Position numbers and translations under genes: made by a program. Shown here in pieces: positions 16,284 through 26,024 of a DNA stretch of 64,000 nt (position 1 is the stretch's first letter; each line of letters begins with the position of its first letter). The stretch comes from an uncultured Steroidobacter sp. (GTDB lineage: Bacteria; Pseudomonadota; Gammaproteobacteria; Steroidobacterales; Steroidobacteraceae). The stretch covers positions 124,001-188,000 of the forward strand of contig CALMII010000058.1 in assembly GCA_937864115.1 (NCBI GenBank), in the 5' to 3' direction. The notes under the pieces are model-generated. The model was not told the DNA's origin. It worked only from the letters and a program-made list of their open reading frames with translations, and did not search any database.

Positions 16284-17147
16284 ATGAGCGAGATTCTGCC
16301 CTTTCCCACCGCTGCCCTGCCGCGCTTCGGCAGCATCCTCGTGAGCGGCGCCGATGCCCGGGATTTCCTGCAGGGCCAGCTGAGTTTCGACATGCAGCGC
16401 CTCACCCGCCAGCGCCTGGAGCTGGCGAGCTGCAATTCGCCGCAGGGCCGCGTGCAGGCGATCGTGTGGATGGTCGAACGCAGCGATGGAATCCTGCTGA
16501 TCGTCCCCGCCGAACTCGTCGATGCCATCGTGATGCGCCTGCGCAAGTACGTGATGCGCGCCAAGGCGAAGATAGAGAGCGGTGCGGGACACTTCGTCAT
16601 CGGCGGCGCAGCCAACGACGCGCGCCCACCGCGGACACACGATGAACGTGGCGGCGTCAGCTTCATCCGCTGGCCGGTGGCAACGACATCCTCGCTGATC
16701 GTCGCACCTGTCGCCGCGAAACTGCTCGACGAGGCTCAGTTCGCTGCCGACTGGCATCGAGCCGAGATCCGCGCCGGCCTGCCGCAGGTGTATTCGCAGA
16801 CCCACGAGGCGTTCGTGGCGCAGATGCTGAACGTCGACCTGCTCGAAGGCATCAGCTTCGAGAAGGGCTGCTACACGGGCCAGGAAATCATCGCGCGCAC
16901 ACATTTCCGGGGCACGGTGAAGCGCCGGATGATCGCGTTCCAGGCCGCGTGTCCGCCGCCCTCGCCCGCCACCCGCATCGTCAGCGGCGAGGCTCATGCG
17001 GGCGATGTGGTCGATGCGGTGGCAACGCCGCAGGGATGCGAGCTGCTGGCCGTGATCAGCCTGACGGAACTGCAGAAGGAATTGCGACTGGTCGATGCGG
17101 ACGGCACGGCGTTGCAGCGGATGCCGATGCCTTACGAAGTGACCTGA
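16284..17147 (+). CDS. ygfZ: Folate-binding Fe-S cluster repair/tRNA-modifying protein YgfZ
   Basis: GcvT-like folate-binding protein that supports Fe-S enzymes such as MiaB. The defining motif KGCYTGQE (with the conserved cysteine) is present around residues 194-201, in a 287-residue protein. It is transcribed away from the sdh operon with an 84-base shared upstream region, the same ygfZ/ygfX-sdhE proximity seen in enterics. Its product may help Fe-S proteins including SdhB, an inference from family function and context. Confidence 0.95.
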   Translation: MSEILPFPTAALPRFGSILVSGADARDFLQGQLSFDMQRLTRQRLELASCNSPQGRVQAIVWMVERSDGILLIVPAELVDAIVMRLRKYVMRAKAKIESGAGHFVIGGAANDARPPRTHDERGGVSFIRWPVATTSSLIVAPVAAKLLDEAQFAADWHRAEIRAGLPQVYSQTHEAFVAQMLNVDLLEGISFEKGCYTGQEIIARTHFRGTVKRRMIAFQAACPPPSPATRIVSGEAHAGDVVDAVATPQGCELLAVISLTELQKELRLVDADGTALQRMPMPYEVT

Positions 17148-17157
17148 ACGGGTCTTG

Positions 17158-17243
17158 CTGTGGGGCCGGCTTCAGCCGGCCTCTGGCTGTAGGTCAGGCT
17201 TCAGCCTGACAGTTCCAAGGCCGGCTGAAGCCGGCCCCACAGG
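17158..17243. repeat. REP-like compound element, copy 2 (triple palindrome)
   Basis: Three palindromes: GTGGGGCCGGCTTCAGCCGG type, GTAGGTCAGGCTTCAGCCTGAC type, then the first type inverted. The outer two can pair with one another, giving a larger hairpin. It sits between convergent genes, 10 bases after the ygfZ stop and 12 bases after the lysS stop, a good place for a bidirectional transcript end. Confidence 0.9.
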
Positions 17244-17255
17244 CAGAGCGACGCG

Positions 17256-18752
<1,497 letters not shown>

Positions 18753-18783
18753 GGCGTTGATCGTATCGGAGAAGAGAATCGGG

Positions 18784-18841
18784 AGCCGCAAAAGACCGCA
18801 TAAAAGAAACATGATCTTCTTTTATGCGGTCTTTGCGGCTT
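18784..18841. repeat. GCCGCAAAA-type inverted repeat, copy 1 (prfB-lysS junction)
   Basis: Nearly perfect 24-25 base stem (AGCCGCAAAAGACCGCATAA on one side, the complement with one A fewer on the other) around an 8-base loop. It starts 6 bases downstream of the prfB stop. Stem stability suggests a terminator or a 3'-end stabiliser within the prfB-lysS transcript. Confidence 0.85.
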
Positions 18842-18847
18842 CCCCTC

Positions 18848-19943
18848 TTAGAGGCCCTGTTTGAGGCTGGCTTCCAGGAAAGGATCCAGGTCGCCATCGA
18901 GTACCGCGACGGTATTGCCGATCTCGACGTTGGTGCGCAGATCCTTGATGCGCGACTGGTCGAGCACGTAGGAACGGATCTGGTTGCCCCAGCTCACGTC
19001 GGACTTTGCATCCTCCAGCACCTTGGCGGCCGCGTTGCGCTTGTTCACTTCGAGTTCGTACAGCTTGGCCTTCAGCATCTTCATCGCCTTGTCGCGATTC
19101 TTGTGCTGACTGCGCTCGGCCTGACACGCGACCACGATACCGGTCGGCATGTGCGTGATACGCACGGCGGATTCGGTCTTGTTGACGTGCTGGCCGCCGG
19201 CGCCGCTCGAACGGTACACGTCGGTCTTGAGGTCGGCCGGGTTGATCGAGATCTCGATGTCCTCATCGACTTCGGGCGACACGAACACGGACGCGAACGA
19301 AGTGTGACGCCGTGCATTCGAATCGAACGGCGACTTGCGCACGAGGCGATGCACACCGGTTTCGGTGCGCAGCCAGCCGTAGGCGTAGTCGCCCGTGAAG
19401 TTGATCGTCGTGCCCTTGATACCGGCGACTTCGCCGTCGCTGACGTCGACCACTTCGGTCTTGAACCCGTGGGCTTCGCCCCACCGCAGGTACATGCGCA
19501 TGAGCATCTGCGCCCAGTCCTGCGCCTCGGTGCCGCCGGCACCGGCCTGGATGTCGAGGAAGGCACTGTGCGAATCCATCTTGCCCGGGAACATGCGCTG
19601 GAATTCCAGCTTCTTCACGTCCTGTTCGATGGCGGCGATGTCACCCTGCACATCGGCGACCGTGGACTCGTCGTTCTCGGCGACGGCCATGTCGAGCAGT
19701 TCGACGGCATCGCCGAGTCCGTTGCGGATGCTGTCGAGCGTCCCGACGATGGCTTCGAGGCGGGCCCGTTCGCGACCCAGTTCCTGGGCTTTGTCGGGCG
19801 TGTTCCAGATTCCCGGATCTTCCAGTTCGCGGCTGACTTCCGTCAGGCGTTCGTGCTTGTTGTCGTAGTCAAAGAAACCTCCGGAGAGCTTCGCTGCGCT
19901 CGGAGAGATCATCGAGGGTACGGCGGATCAGGTTGACTTCCAT
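18848..19943 (-). CDS. prfB: Peptide chain release factor 2 (programmed +1 frameshift)
   Basis: Release factor recognising UGA and UAA. The first 24 codons (MEVNLIRRTLDDLSERSEALR, then RFL) end at an in-frame TGA (19871-19869); the rest is in the +1 frame, starting DYDNKHERL. The stop-codon recognition tripeptide lies in RKSPFDSNARRHTS and the peptide-release motif in SSGAGGQHVNKTES. Reading the two frames together gives ~364 residues, normal for RF2. The gene is intact, not broken: low RF2 makes termination at the early UGA slow and favours the shift. Confidence 0.98.
19868..19885 (-). promoter_or_regulatory. prfB autoregulatory +1 frameshift site
   Basis: The minus strand reads CGGAGG-TTT-CTT-TGA-C. 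This has the three known elements: an internal Shine-Dalgarno-like GGAGG three bases before the slippery CTT, the in-frame TGA, and the following C that favours shifting. In E. coli the equivalent is AGGGGG-TAT-CTT-TGA-C. Confidence 0.97.
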
Positions 19944-20005
19944 GGGCTCGAGAAAGGGGGAGTTTTGCGGGGCCGCGATGGTAGCACGGCACGTCCGTCC
20001 GCCTG

Positions 20006-20075
20006 CCTGTGGGGCCGGCTTCAGCCGGCCTCTGAGGAGTCAGGCTAAAGCCTGACCTACAAGCCTGACCTACAG
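20006..20075. repeat. REP-like compound element, copy 3
   Basis: A GTGGGGCCGGCTTCAGCCGG palindrome followed by a GTCAGGCTAAAGCCTGAC palindrome ending in CCTAC and a partial second copy. It occupies the prfB-recJ gap, beginning 9 bases downstream of the recJ stop. Confidence 0.87.
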
Positions 20076-20084
20076 GAAGACGTC

Positions 20085-21821
20085 CTAACGCAAGACCCGC
20101 AGATGCTCCACGACGAGCTGCAGCTTCTCCGTGCCGTTGTAGCGGTTCACGTCCAGCCGGTACGCCAGTTCGACCCGATTGCCCGGCGCGACCTGCGGCG
20201 CATCATCGTGATCGAAATGCCGAAAGGCGACGGCCTCGTACGGCAATCCGCCCTCCCGCTCCAGCTCCATCTTGAGATGACGCTCGCTGAGCACCCGACT
20301 GGTACGCACCGAGAACTGTCCGTCGAACAGCGGTTCCGGGAATGCCTGTCCCCACGGGCCGGACTCGCGCAGCAGGTGAGCGATGTCGAGCGTCAACTCG
20401 GCTGGAGTCAGTTCTCCATCGGAATGAACGACACCCGTCGCGTCGTCGCGGCTCATCCAGCGCGAGACTTCTTGATCGAACGCGGCGCTGAAATCCGCCA
20501 GGTTGGCCGCCGCCAGCGTTACGCCTGCCGCCATGGCGTGGCCGCCGAATTTTTCGATCAGTCCGGGACGACGGCTGGCGACGGCGTCGAGCACGTCGCG
20601 GATGTGCACGCCGGGAACGGAACGCGCCGAGCCTTTCAGCAGACGCTCGTCGCCGCGCGCCAGCGCAATGACCGGTCGATGCACGCGCTCCTTCACGCGC
20701 GAGGCCACCAGGCCGACGACGCCCTGATGCCAGGTTTCGTCGAACAGGCACAGACCGAGCGGCAGGCTCGCTTCGTCGCGCATGTCGGCGACGGCGAGCA
20801 TCGCTTCCTGCTGCATCTGCAGTTCGAGTTCGCGACGATCCTGATTCAGTTGCGTGAGCCGGCCCGCGAGCACGCGCGCCGTGTCGGGATCGTCGGTCAG
20901 CAGGCATTGAATGCCGACCGTCATGTCGTCGAGACGCCCTGCCGCGTTGAGGCGCGGCCCGATCTGATAGCCGAGATCAGCGGCGAATGCCGAAGCCAGC
21001 GAGCGGCCCGACATTTCCAGCAACGCGCGGATGCCGGGCACGCAGCGCCCTGCACGAATGCGCCGCAGTCCCTGCTGCACCAGCACGCGGTTGTTGCGAT
21101 CGAGCGGCACGAGATCCGCCACGGTGCCGAGTGCCACCAGATCCAGCAGATCCGCCGCCGACGGCGGCTGCGCGTGCAGCCCGCGCTGCTGCATCTGCCG
21201 CGTCAGCGCCGCCATCAGATAGAACGCGACGCCAACACCGGCCAGCGCCTTGCTCGGGAACGTCTCGCCGGGCGCGTTGGGATTCACGATGGCTGCGGCC
21301 TCCGGCAGGGTCGCCGCGGGCAGATGGTGATCCGTAACCAGCACTTCGATTCCGAAATGGCGTGCTTCGATCACGCCGGCGTGACTGGCAATGCCATTGT
21401 CGACGGTGACGATGAGTGCTGGCTGGCGCGTCGCAGCCAGTCGCACGATCTCGGGCGTCAGGCCATAGCCGTACTCGAAGCGATTCGGCACGAGAAAATC
21501 GACGTGCGCGAATCCGAGCCGGGTCAACTGACGTACGACGAGCGCAGTACTGGTCGCGCCATCGGCGTCGAAGTCGCCGACAACCATCACGCGACTGCCG
21601 GCGGTGAAATGCCGGCACAGCACGTCGACCGCGCGGTCGATGCCGCCGAGCTGACTGACCGGAATCAGTTTGTCGAGGCCGAGATCGAGCGCATCTGCCG
21701 AGGCGATGCCTCGCGATCCATAGAGTCGCCGCAGCAGCGGATGCAGTGTCGATGGCAGCGCGGAATCGTCCTGCAGCGTACGCCGGCGAATCGAGTAACC
21801 GCTCAAATGCGCTGCCCCCAT
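20085..21821 (-). CDS. recJ: Single-stranded-DNA-specific 5'-3' exonuclease RecJ
   Basis: DHH-family exonuclease for recombination and mismatch repair. Metal-binding motifs VVGDFDADGATSTALVVRQL and VTDHHLP are visible, followed by the DHHA1 region with GGHAMAAGVTL. From ATG 21821 (MGAAHLSGYSIRRR) it has 578 residues, the usual size. The start lies 19 bases inside the upstream rpfE-like gene; a longer in-frame N-terminus reaching 21887 is unlikely. Confidence 0.97.
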   Translation of the reverse strand: MGAAHLSGYSIRRRTLQDDSALPSTLHPLLRRLYGSRGIASADALDLGLDKLIPVSQLGGIDRAVDVLCRHFTAGSRVMVVGDFDADGATSTALVVRQLTRLGFAHVDFLVPNRFEYGYGLTPEIVRLAATRQPALIVTVDNGIASHAGVIEARHFGIEVLVTDHHLPAATLPEAAAIVNPNAPGETFPSKALAGVGVAFYLMAALTRQMQQRGLHAQPPSAADLLDLVALGTVADLVPLDRNNRVLVQQGLRRIRAGRCVPGIRALLEMSGRSLASAFAADLGYQIGPRLNAAGRLDDMTVGIQCLLTDDPDTARVLAGRLTQLNQDRRELELQMQQEAMLAVADMRDEASLPLGLCLFDETWHQGVVGLVASRVKERVHRPVIALARGDERLLKGSARSVPGVHIRDVLDAVASRRPGLIEKFGGHAMAAGVTLAAANLADFSAAFDQEVSRWMSRDDATGVVHSDGELTPAELTLDIAHLLRESGPWGQAFPEPLFDGQFSVRTSRVLSERHLKMELEREGGLPYEAVAFRHFDHDDAPQVAPGNRVELAYRLDVNRYNGTEKLQLVVEHLRVLR

Positions 21822-22783
21822 TGCGACGGCGGCAGTGCGCGGCGCCAGAAGCGGCGCAGATCGCCGCGACGGACGTCGATGTGCCATTCATCGAGGATCA
21901 GATCCAGTCGCGACAAGCGGCCGTCCGCAAGCGCTGCGGAGAGCGGGACCAACCATCCTGAATCCATGGCCTCGAGATCCGCTCCAGGCACCACAACGAT
22001 GGCTCGCGGCTTTCCAGCGATCGAATGCAACAGTGCTTCAGGATTTTCAGGCAATGCAGTGATGACTCTGCCCACGTGCCGGTACAAGCCGCGAAGAAAA
22101 GCGTGATCGCCGAATGCAGCAGGAAAATCGCCCGCCTCGATGGCGCCTGGCGAGCCACCTCCCCACAACCACACCGCATTGACCGCAGGCAACCCGCGTC
22201 GCGCACGAGCATCGTTGACGGGGTGTTCATGCAGCAACATCTGCAGCTCCGTCATGACACGGCGCAACTCGGCGGCATCCTGTCCGCGCGGCATGACCGT
22301 CTGCAATTCGCTGGCTGCGGCTGCATCGGGTGTCGACGTCGTGACCTGCAGCGCACGGCTGCTTCGCAGAAACCATTCAGATCCCATCGCCTGCAGGACA
22401 TGGTCACCCGACGCGAAGCTCGGCGCGAGTTGCTCGAACAATGCGGACCGCTCCGCATCGGTCACTTTCGATTCGCCAGCCAGACTGAGAAAACTCAGAC
22501 GATCGAGGCCCGCCACGAAGTGCACCGGTTCGGCGTGCAGCCAGTAGCCCTCGTGACCGCTCATGCTGAGCGCCGCGCTCGCGAGCGATCCGGCTTCGAT
22601 TCCGAGTGTATTCAGGAGGCCGCGCTGCCACGGACGCAGCGGCGACTGGATGTCGCTGCGTTCCCATCGCTGCGCGACCGAACCGCGCCCCGCCAATCGC
22701 GCCAGCGTCGCTGATGGTGTCCCGCGCGACAGAGCCGTCCCGATGTCGGGAGCAATCAGAGTCAGCCAGGGAGAAGTCGACAT
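21803..22783 (-). CDS. RpfE-like conserved protein (COG4255, phosphoglycerate mutase-related)
   Basis: 326-residue protein beginning MSTSPWLTLIAPDIG. The segment VNAVWLWGGGSPG is typical of the COG4255/RpfE family, distantly related to cofactor-independent phosphoglycerate mutases but with no evident full active site. In Xanthomonas the equivalent gene (rpfE) also adjoins recJ, prfB and lysS. Its function there is unclear. It overlaps recJ by 19 bases and is divergent from the Mth938 gene. Family call from motif and position. Confidence 0.7.
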   Translation of the reverse strand: MSTSPWLTLIAPDIGTALSRGTPSATLARLAGRGSVAQRWERSDIQSPLRPWQRGLLNTLGIEAGSLASAALSMSGHEGYWLHAEPVHFVAGLDRLSFLSLAGESKVTDAERSALFEQLAPSFASGDHVLQAMGSEWFLRSSRALQVTTSTPDAAAASELQTVMPRGQDAAELRRVMTELQMLLHEHPVNDARARRGLPAVNAVWLWGGGSPGAIEAGDFPAAFGDHAFLRGLYRHVGRVITALPENPEALLHSIAGKPRAIVVVPGADLEAMDSGWLVPLSAALADGRLSRLDLILDEWHIDVRRGDLRRFWRRALPPSQWGQRI

Positions 22784-22822
22784 CGGCGCCGCGGGAAAAC
22801 GAAGGTGCGCTATCGTAGCGGA

Positions 22823-23197
22823 ATGAAACTCACAGACGACAGTGTCGGCGGCATTCAACTGGTGCGCGCCTATTCCCCCGGCGAAATTCGCGTGAACGAA
22901 ACGATCGTGCATCGCAGCTGCCTGCTGCGCGCCGACACGCTGATCACGGACTGGCGCCCGCAATCCCTGAACGAACTCACGGCCGAAGATCTCGAACCGC
23001 TATTCGCGCTGGAGCCCGAGATCGTGGTGCTGGGTTCGGGGACGCGTCAGAAATTTCCGCCGTCGACGCTGCTCGCACGCATCCTCTCGCGCGGCATCGG
23101 CTGCGAAGTCATGGATACGGGCGCGGCCTGCCGCACTTACAACGTGCTGGTGAGCGAGGACCGCAAGGTCGTCGCGGCGCTGTTTCTGCAAGACTAG
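22823..23197 (+). CDS. Mth938-like domain protein (DUF498)
   Basis: 124-residue protein of the Mth938/NDUFAF3 family. Typical elements are present: IVVLGSGTRQKFPP and GIGCEVMDTGAACRTYNVLVSEDRKVVAALF. The mitochondrial relative NDUFAF3 assists complex I assembly; the bacterial role is not established. The start MKLTDDSVGG is chosen over an ATG six codons upstream because it matches the family start. Divergent from the rpfE-like gene with ~39 bases between starts. Confidence 0.88.
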   Translation: MKLTDDSVGGIQLVRAYSPGEIRVNETIVHRSCLLRADTLITDWRPQSLNELTAEDLEPLFALEPEIVVLGSGTRQKFPPSTLLARILSRGIGCEVMDTGAACRTYNVLVSEDRKVVAALFLQD

Positions 23198-23644
23198 GGA
23201 ATATCGAGTCATCGCCGCGAAGGCGGGGATCTGGTTCAGTCTTCTCCCGGTCAGGACGACCGGGAGAAGACGCGAGGGACTGAAGTTCGTTCGACCAACT
23301 CGTCGTTGCGTGTTCACGAGGAACATTCACTTGACGAAGTATTCTTGTTCTTTTCGTTTTGTTCTTCTTCGCGCTGTTTCCTCGAATCCCCCTCCGCCCC
23401 CGCGTCTTCACCCGGTCACCCTGCGGCTCGTTCGCTGTCTCTCGCCAGCGACGTTGGGGGCGGATGTTAGACATACGTAGATAAGAGTTGCAACTACCGT
23501 CCGCAATTTATTCACTCGAATTAGTTGCAATTGCAATGATCGCGCCAGCCACGTAGCGCGAATGCCGGAGGATCGATGAGACGCCATCGCATCGGCCCTT
23601 GCTCATTTTCCTGAACACCCTGAACGAGACCGACGTTGATATAT
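23198..23644. other. 447-base non-coding gap downstream of nlpD
   Basis: No gene was recognised on either strand. An open frame at 23109-23474 (minus) has biased Arg/Pro-rich sequence without family features and overlaps the Mth938 gene. The gap contains a CGCCGCGAAGGCGGGGAT repeat just after 23210, a 14-base perfect hairpin (23239-23271) and two short palindromes, AGTTGCAACT (23486-23495) and TTGCAATTGCAA (23525-23536). The 23460-23545 part is AT-richer than its surroundings. In many gammaproteobacteria rpoS sits directly downstream of nlpD; here it is absent. A small RNA is possible but not shown. Confidence 0.6.
23239..23271. terminator. Perfect 14-base hairpin downstream of the Mth938 gene
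   Basis: GTCTTCTCCCGGTC pairs perfectly with GACCGGGAGAAGAC around loop AGGAC, 41 bases after the stop. There is no T-run following it, so it is more likely a repeat-type or Rho-independent-like hairpin of low efficiency, or an mRNA 3'-end stabiliser. Confidence 0.4.
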
Positions 23645-24355
23645 CTAGCGTCGTTGCGGTAACAACGACAGCGGATTGCGCGGCGAACCATCGATGCGGA
23701 TCTCGAAATACAGCATGGGCGTTCCCTGCGGCCCCTTGCCCATCGTGGCGATCCGCTGTCCTGCCGCGACTGCATCGCCCTCTTTCACTACGACGGCCTG
23801 TGTGTGGCCATAGGCGCTCAGATACGTTTCGTTGTGCTTAATGATGACCAGCTGGCCGTAACCGAGCAGCCCCGTGCCGCTGTAGACCACGCGTCCTGCA
23901 CCTGCAGCGCGGATGTCCTGGCCCGCGCGACCATCGATGGTCAGGCCTTGACCGCCGTTGGGTCGCGTCGTCAACACCACGTTGCCGCCGTCGACCGGCC
24001 ACGACCATCGGACCGGCGGACCTGCCGGCACGCTGCTCCTGGGCGGCGTTGCCGCGGGAGATCGAGATGTTCGTGGAGCAGTCGAAGATTTTTTTGCGAC
24101 GCTCGTCGCACCGCGCCCGGGCGGCGCGAGCCGCAGCACCTGGCCGGGATGAATGAGATAGTCGCGTCCGATGCCATTCCAGCGTGCGAGGTCCTGGTAG
24201 TCGACCTTGTGACGCCAGGCGATCGAGTAAAGCGTGTCGCCGCGCTTGACCGTGTAAGTCGACGACGCCGGGGGATTCGATGAGCACGCAACCAGCAACG
24301 ACAGAGTGAGCGCGCAAATCAGCCGCACCGGCAACCGTGACGCAGGCCAGGCCAA
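23645..24355 (-). CDS. nlpD: NlpD-like LysM/LytM lipoprotein (amidase activator type)
   Basis: Outer-membrane lipoprotein that activates the cell-separation amidase AmiC. The signal peptide ends in the lipobox LLVAC, then a LysM domain follows (TYTVKRGDTLYSIAWRHK, ~33-77), a linker, and a LytM domain (~120-235). The metal-binding histidines of active M23 peptidases are missing: the first is replaced in GQGLTIDG and the HxH pair reads LYFEIR. This degenerate state is characteristic of NlpD. Downstream of surE-pcm, as in other gammaproteobacteria, but rpoS does not follow. Confidence 0.92.
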   Translation of the reverse strand: MAWPASRLPVRLICALTLSLLVACSSNPPASSTYTVKRGDTLYSIAWRHKVDYQDLARWNGIGRDYLIHPGQVLRLAPPGRGATSVAKKSSTAPRTSRSPAATPPRSSVPAGPPVRWSWPVDGGNVVLTTRPNGGQGLTIDGRAGQDIRAAGAGRVVYSGTGLLGYGQLVIIKHNETYLSAYGHTQAVVVKEGDAVAAGQRIATMGKGPQGTPMLYFEIRIDGSPRNPLSLLPQRR

Positions 24356-24398
24356 CGTTCAGAACCCCGACACTGTCGTCACTGCATCACCTCTCGTT

Positions 24399-24477
24399 CT
24401 GTGGGGCCGGCTTCAGCCGGCCCCCGCCGGATTCGTCAGGCTATGACCGAAGGAAATCCCCGCGGGAAAGCCTGAAG
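24399..24477. repeat. REP-like compound element, copy 4 (with loop module)
   Basis: A GTGGGGCCGGCTTCAGCCGG palindrome plus a TCAGGCT/AGCCTGA stem whose loop carries TGACCGAAGGAAATCCCCGC followed by GGGA (24443-24467). This is the same module as in copy 1. It lies between nlpD and pcm, 12 bases after the pcm stop. Confidence 0.85.
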
Positions 24478-24489
24478 AACCGATGCTCC

Positions 24490-25188
24490 TCAGCCCAATC
24501 CTTTGAGCAGCGGCACGAAGCTCACCAGGCCCAGGGTCTCCTTGTGGAAGTCATCGCCGCGCCGTGTGATGCGCAGCAGTTGCTGCCGCCCCTCCGGACC
24601 CACGGGAGCAATCAATCGTCCTCCGGGCCCGAGCTGAGTCAGCAAGACTTCCGGAATGGCGAGCGGCGCTGCCGCCATCAGGATGCCATCGTACGGCGCA
24701 TGCGCAGCCCATCCCTGAAAACCATCGCCGTGACGCAAATGGACATTGCGCAGGTTGAGTTCCTTCACGCGGATGCGTGCACGCTCCAGCAAGGCGCTGA
24801 TGCGTTCGATGCTGTACAGAAATTTGACAAAAGGCGATAGCACCGCAGTCTGGTAACCGCAGCCCGTACCGATCTCGAGCACCTTGCGCGGCGCCGTGCC
24901 CTCGATCAACGCCTCGGTCATGCGCGCCACCACGTAAGGCTGGGAAATCGTCTGCCCGAGGCCGATCGGCAATGCTGTGTCTTCGTACGCGCGTGTCGCC
25001 AGCGCTTCGTCGACGAACAGGTGTCGCGGCACATTGCGGATCTGTTCGAGTACTTCCGGATTGACGATGCCCTGATCGCGCAGGCGCTGCACCAGGCGTT
25101 CGCGCGTGCGCGCCGATGTCATGCCGATGCCGTTGTGCCGCGCGCCGGGCACGAGTGCAGACGCCGGCTTGCCGTAAGGCGGCTTCAT
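24490..25188 (-). CDS. pcm: Protein-L-isoaspartate O-methyltransferase
   Basis: Repairs isoaspartyl residues in aged proteins using SAM. The family signature GQTISQPYVVARMTEAL and SAM motif VLEIGTGCGYQTAVL are present. The ATG at 25188 overlaps the surE stop (ATGA) and gives 232 residues; an internal ATG (MTSARTRERL, 22 codons later) would give the common ~210-residue form. The overlap favours the longer one. Confidence 0.95.
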   Translation of the reverse strand: MKPPYGKPASALVPGARHNGIGMTSARTRERLVQRLRDQGIVNPEVLEQIRNVPRHLFVDEALATRAYEDTALPIGLGQTISQPYVVARMTEALIEGTAPRKVLEIGTGCGYQTAVLSPFVKFLYSIERISALLERARIRVKELNLRNVHLRHGDGFQGWAAHAPYDGILMAAAPLAIPEVLLTQLGPGGRLIAPVGPEGRQQLLRITRRGDDFHKETLGLVSFVPLLKGLG

Positions 25189-25946
25189 GCCTCGCGCCCC
25201 TGCAGCCAGTTGCCGATGTCCTCGACCATCGAATGCCGCGTGAGATCGATCTGCAATGGCGTGATGGAAACATAGCCATTGGCGACCGCGTGGAAGTCCG
25301 TGCCTTCTCCCGCGTCCTGGCCGATGCCGGCAGGCCCGACCCAGTACACCGGACGACCGCGCGGATCCGCCGAACGCACGATGGGTTCGGAACGATGACG
25401 AAAGCCCAGACGCGTTGCCTGATAGCCCTTCAACTGTTCATAGGGCAGATCGGGAACGTTGACGTTGAGAATGGTGGCGTGATGCAGCGGCGATCGCTGG
25501 ATGCGCATCACCAGTTCCGCCGCCACGCGGCCCGCAGTCGCATAGTGCTGCCCCGATCCGGGCTTGATCGCCAGCGACACTGCAATCGCGGACAGACCGA
25601 GAAACCGGCCTTCGATCGCCGCTGCCACGGTCCCCGAGTACAGCACGTCATCACCCAGGTTCGGCCCGTCGTTGATGCCCGAAACGACCATGTCGTGCTC
25701 GTATTCGAACAATCCGGAGATCGCGAGGTGCACGCAGTCCGTGGGCGTGCCGTTCTGCACGAGATAGCGGTCCTGGTCGAAGGGAAAAACGCGCAGCGGC
25801 ACATCGAGCGTCAGGGAATTGCTTGCGCCGCTGCGATTGCGATCCGGCGCGACGACGGTGACTTCGGCGAGAGGCATCAGGGATTCGGTCAGCACGCGGA
25901 TGCCTTCCGCACGATAGCCGTCGTCGTTGCTGATGAGGATCTTCAC
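25185..25946 (-). CDS. surE: 5'/3'-nucleotidase SurE
   Basis: Metal-dependent phosphatase acting on nucleoside monophosphates and polyphosphate, linked to stationary-phase survival. The N-terminal metal site ISNDDGYRAEGI is intact, as are SGINDGPNLGDDVLYSGTVA and the C-terminal region. Length is 253 residues. First gene of surE-pcm-nlpD and divergent from smrB with a 78-base intergenic space. Confidence 0.97.
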   Translation of the reverse strand: MKILISNDDGYRAEGIRVLTESLMPLAEVTVVAPDRNRSGASNSLTLDVPLRVFPFDQDRYLVQNGTPTDCVHLAISGLFEYEHDMVVSGINDGPNLGDDVLYSGTVAAAIEGRFLGLSAIAVSLAIKPGSGQHYATAGRVAAELVMRIQRSPLHHATILNVNVPDLPYEQLKGYQATRLGFRHRSEPIVRSADPRGRPVYWVGPAGIGQDAGEGTDFHAVANGYVSITPLQIDLTRHSMVEDIGNWLQGREA

Positions 25947-26024
25947 GCTGCTGCTGGAATCTTCGAACCGCGCCCGCTACACGCGCGGCGAACTATACTG
26001 GAAATGTTGCGACGAATCCTCGAC

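Noticed and set aside
18848..19943. In-frame TGA in prfB as a pseudogene mark
   Set aside because: The flanking CTT-TGA-C and GGAGG identify the conserved programmed frameshift; both parts are fully conserved RF2.
21822..21887. Longer RecJ N-terminus from 21887
   Set aside because: Would deepen the overlap with the upstream gene and adds an Arg/Ala-rich unconserved segment.
23109..23474. 121-codon minus-strand frame in the non-coding gap
   Set aside because: Arg/Pro-rich, overlaps the Mth938 gene and includes a hairpin and a CGCCGCGAAGGCGGGG repeat; reads like repeat-derived sequence rather than a gene.
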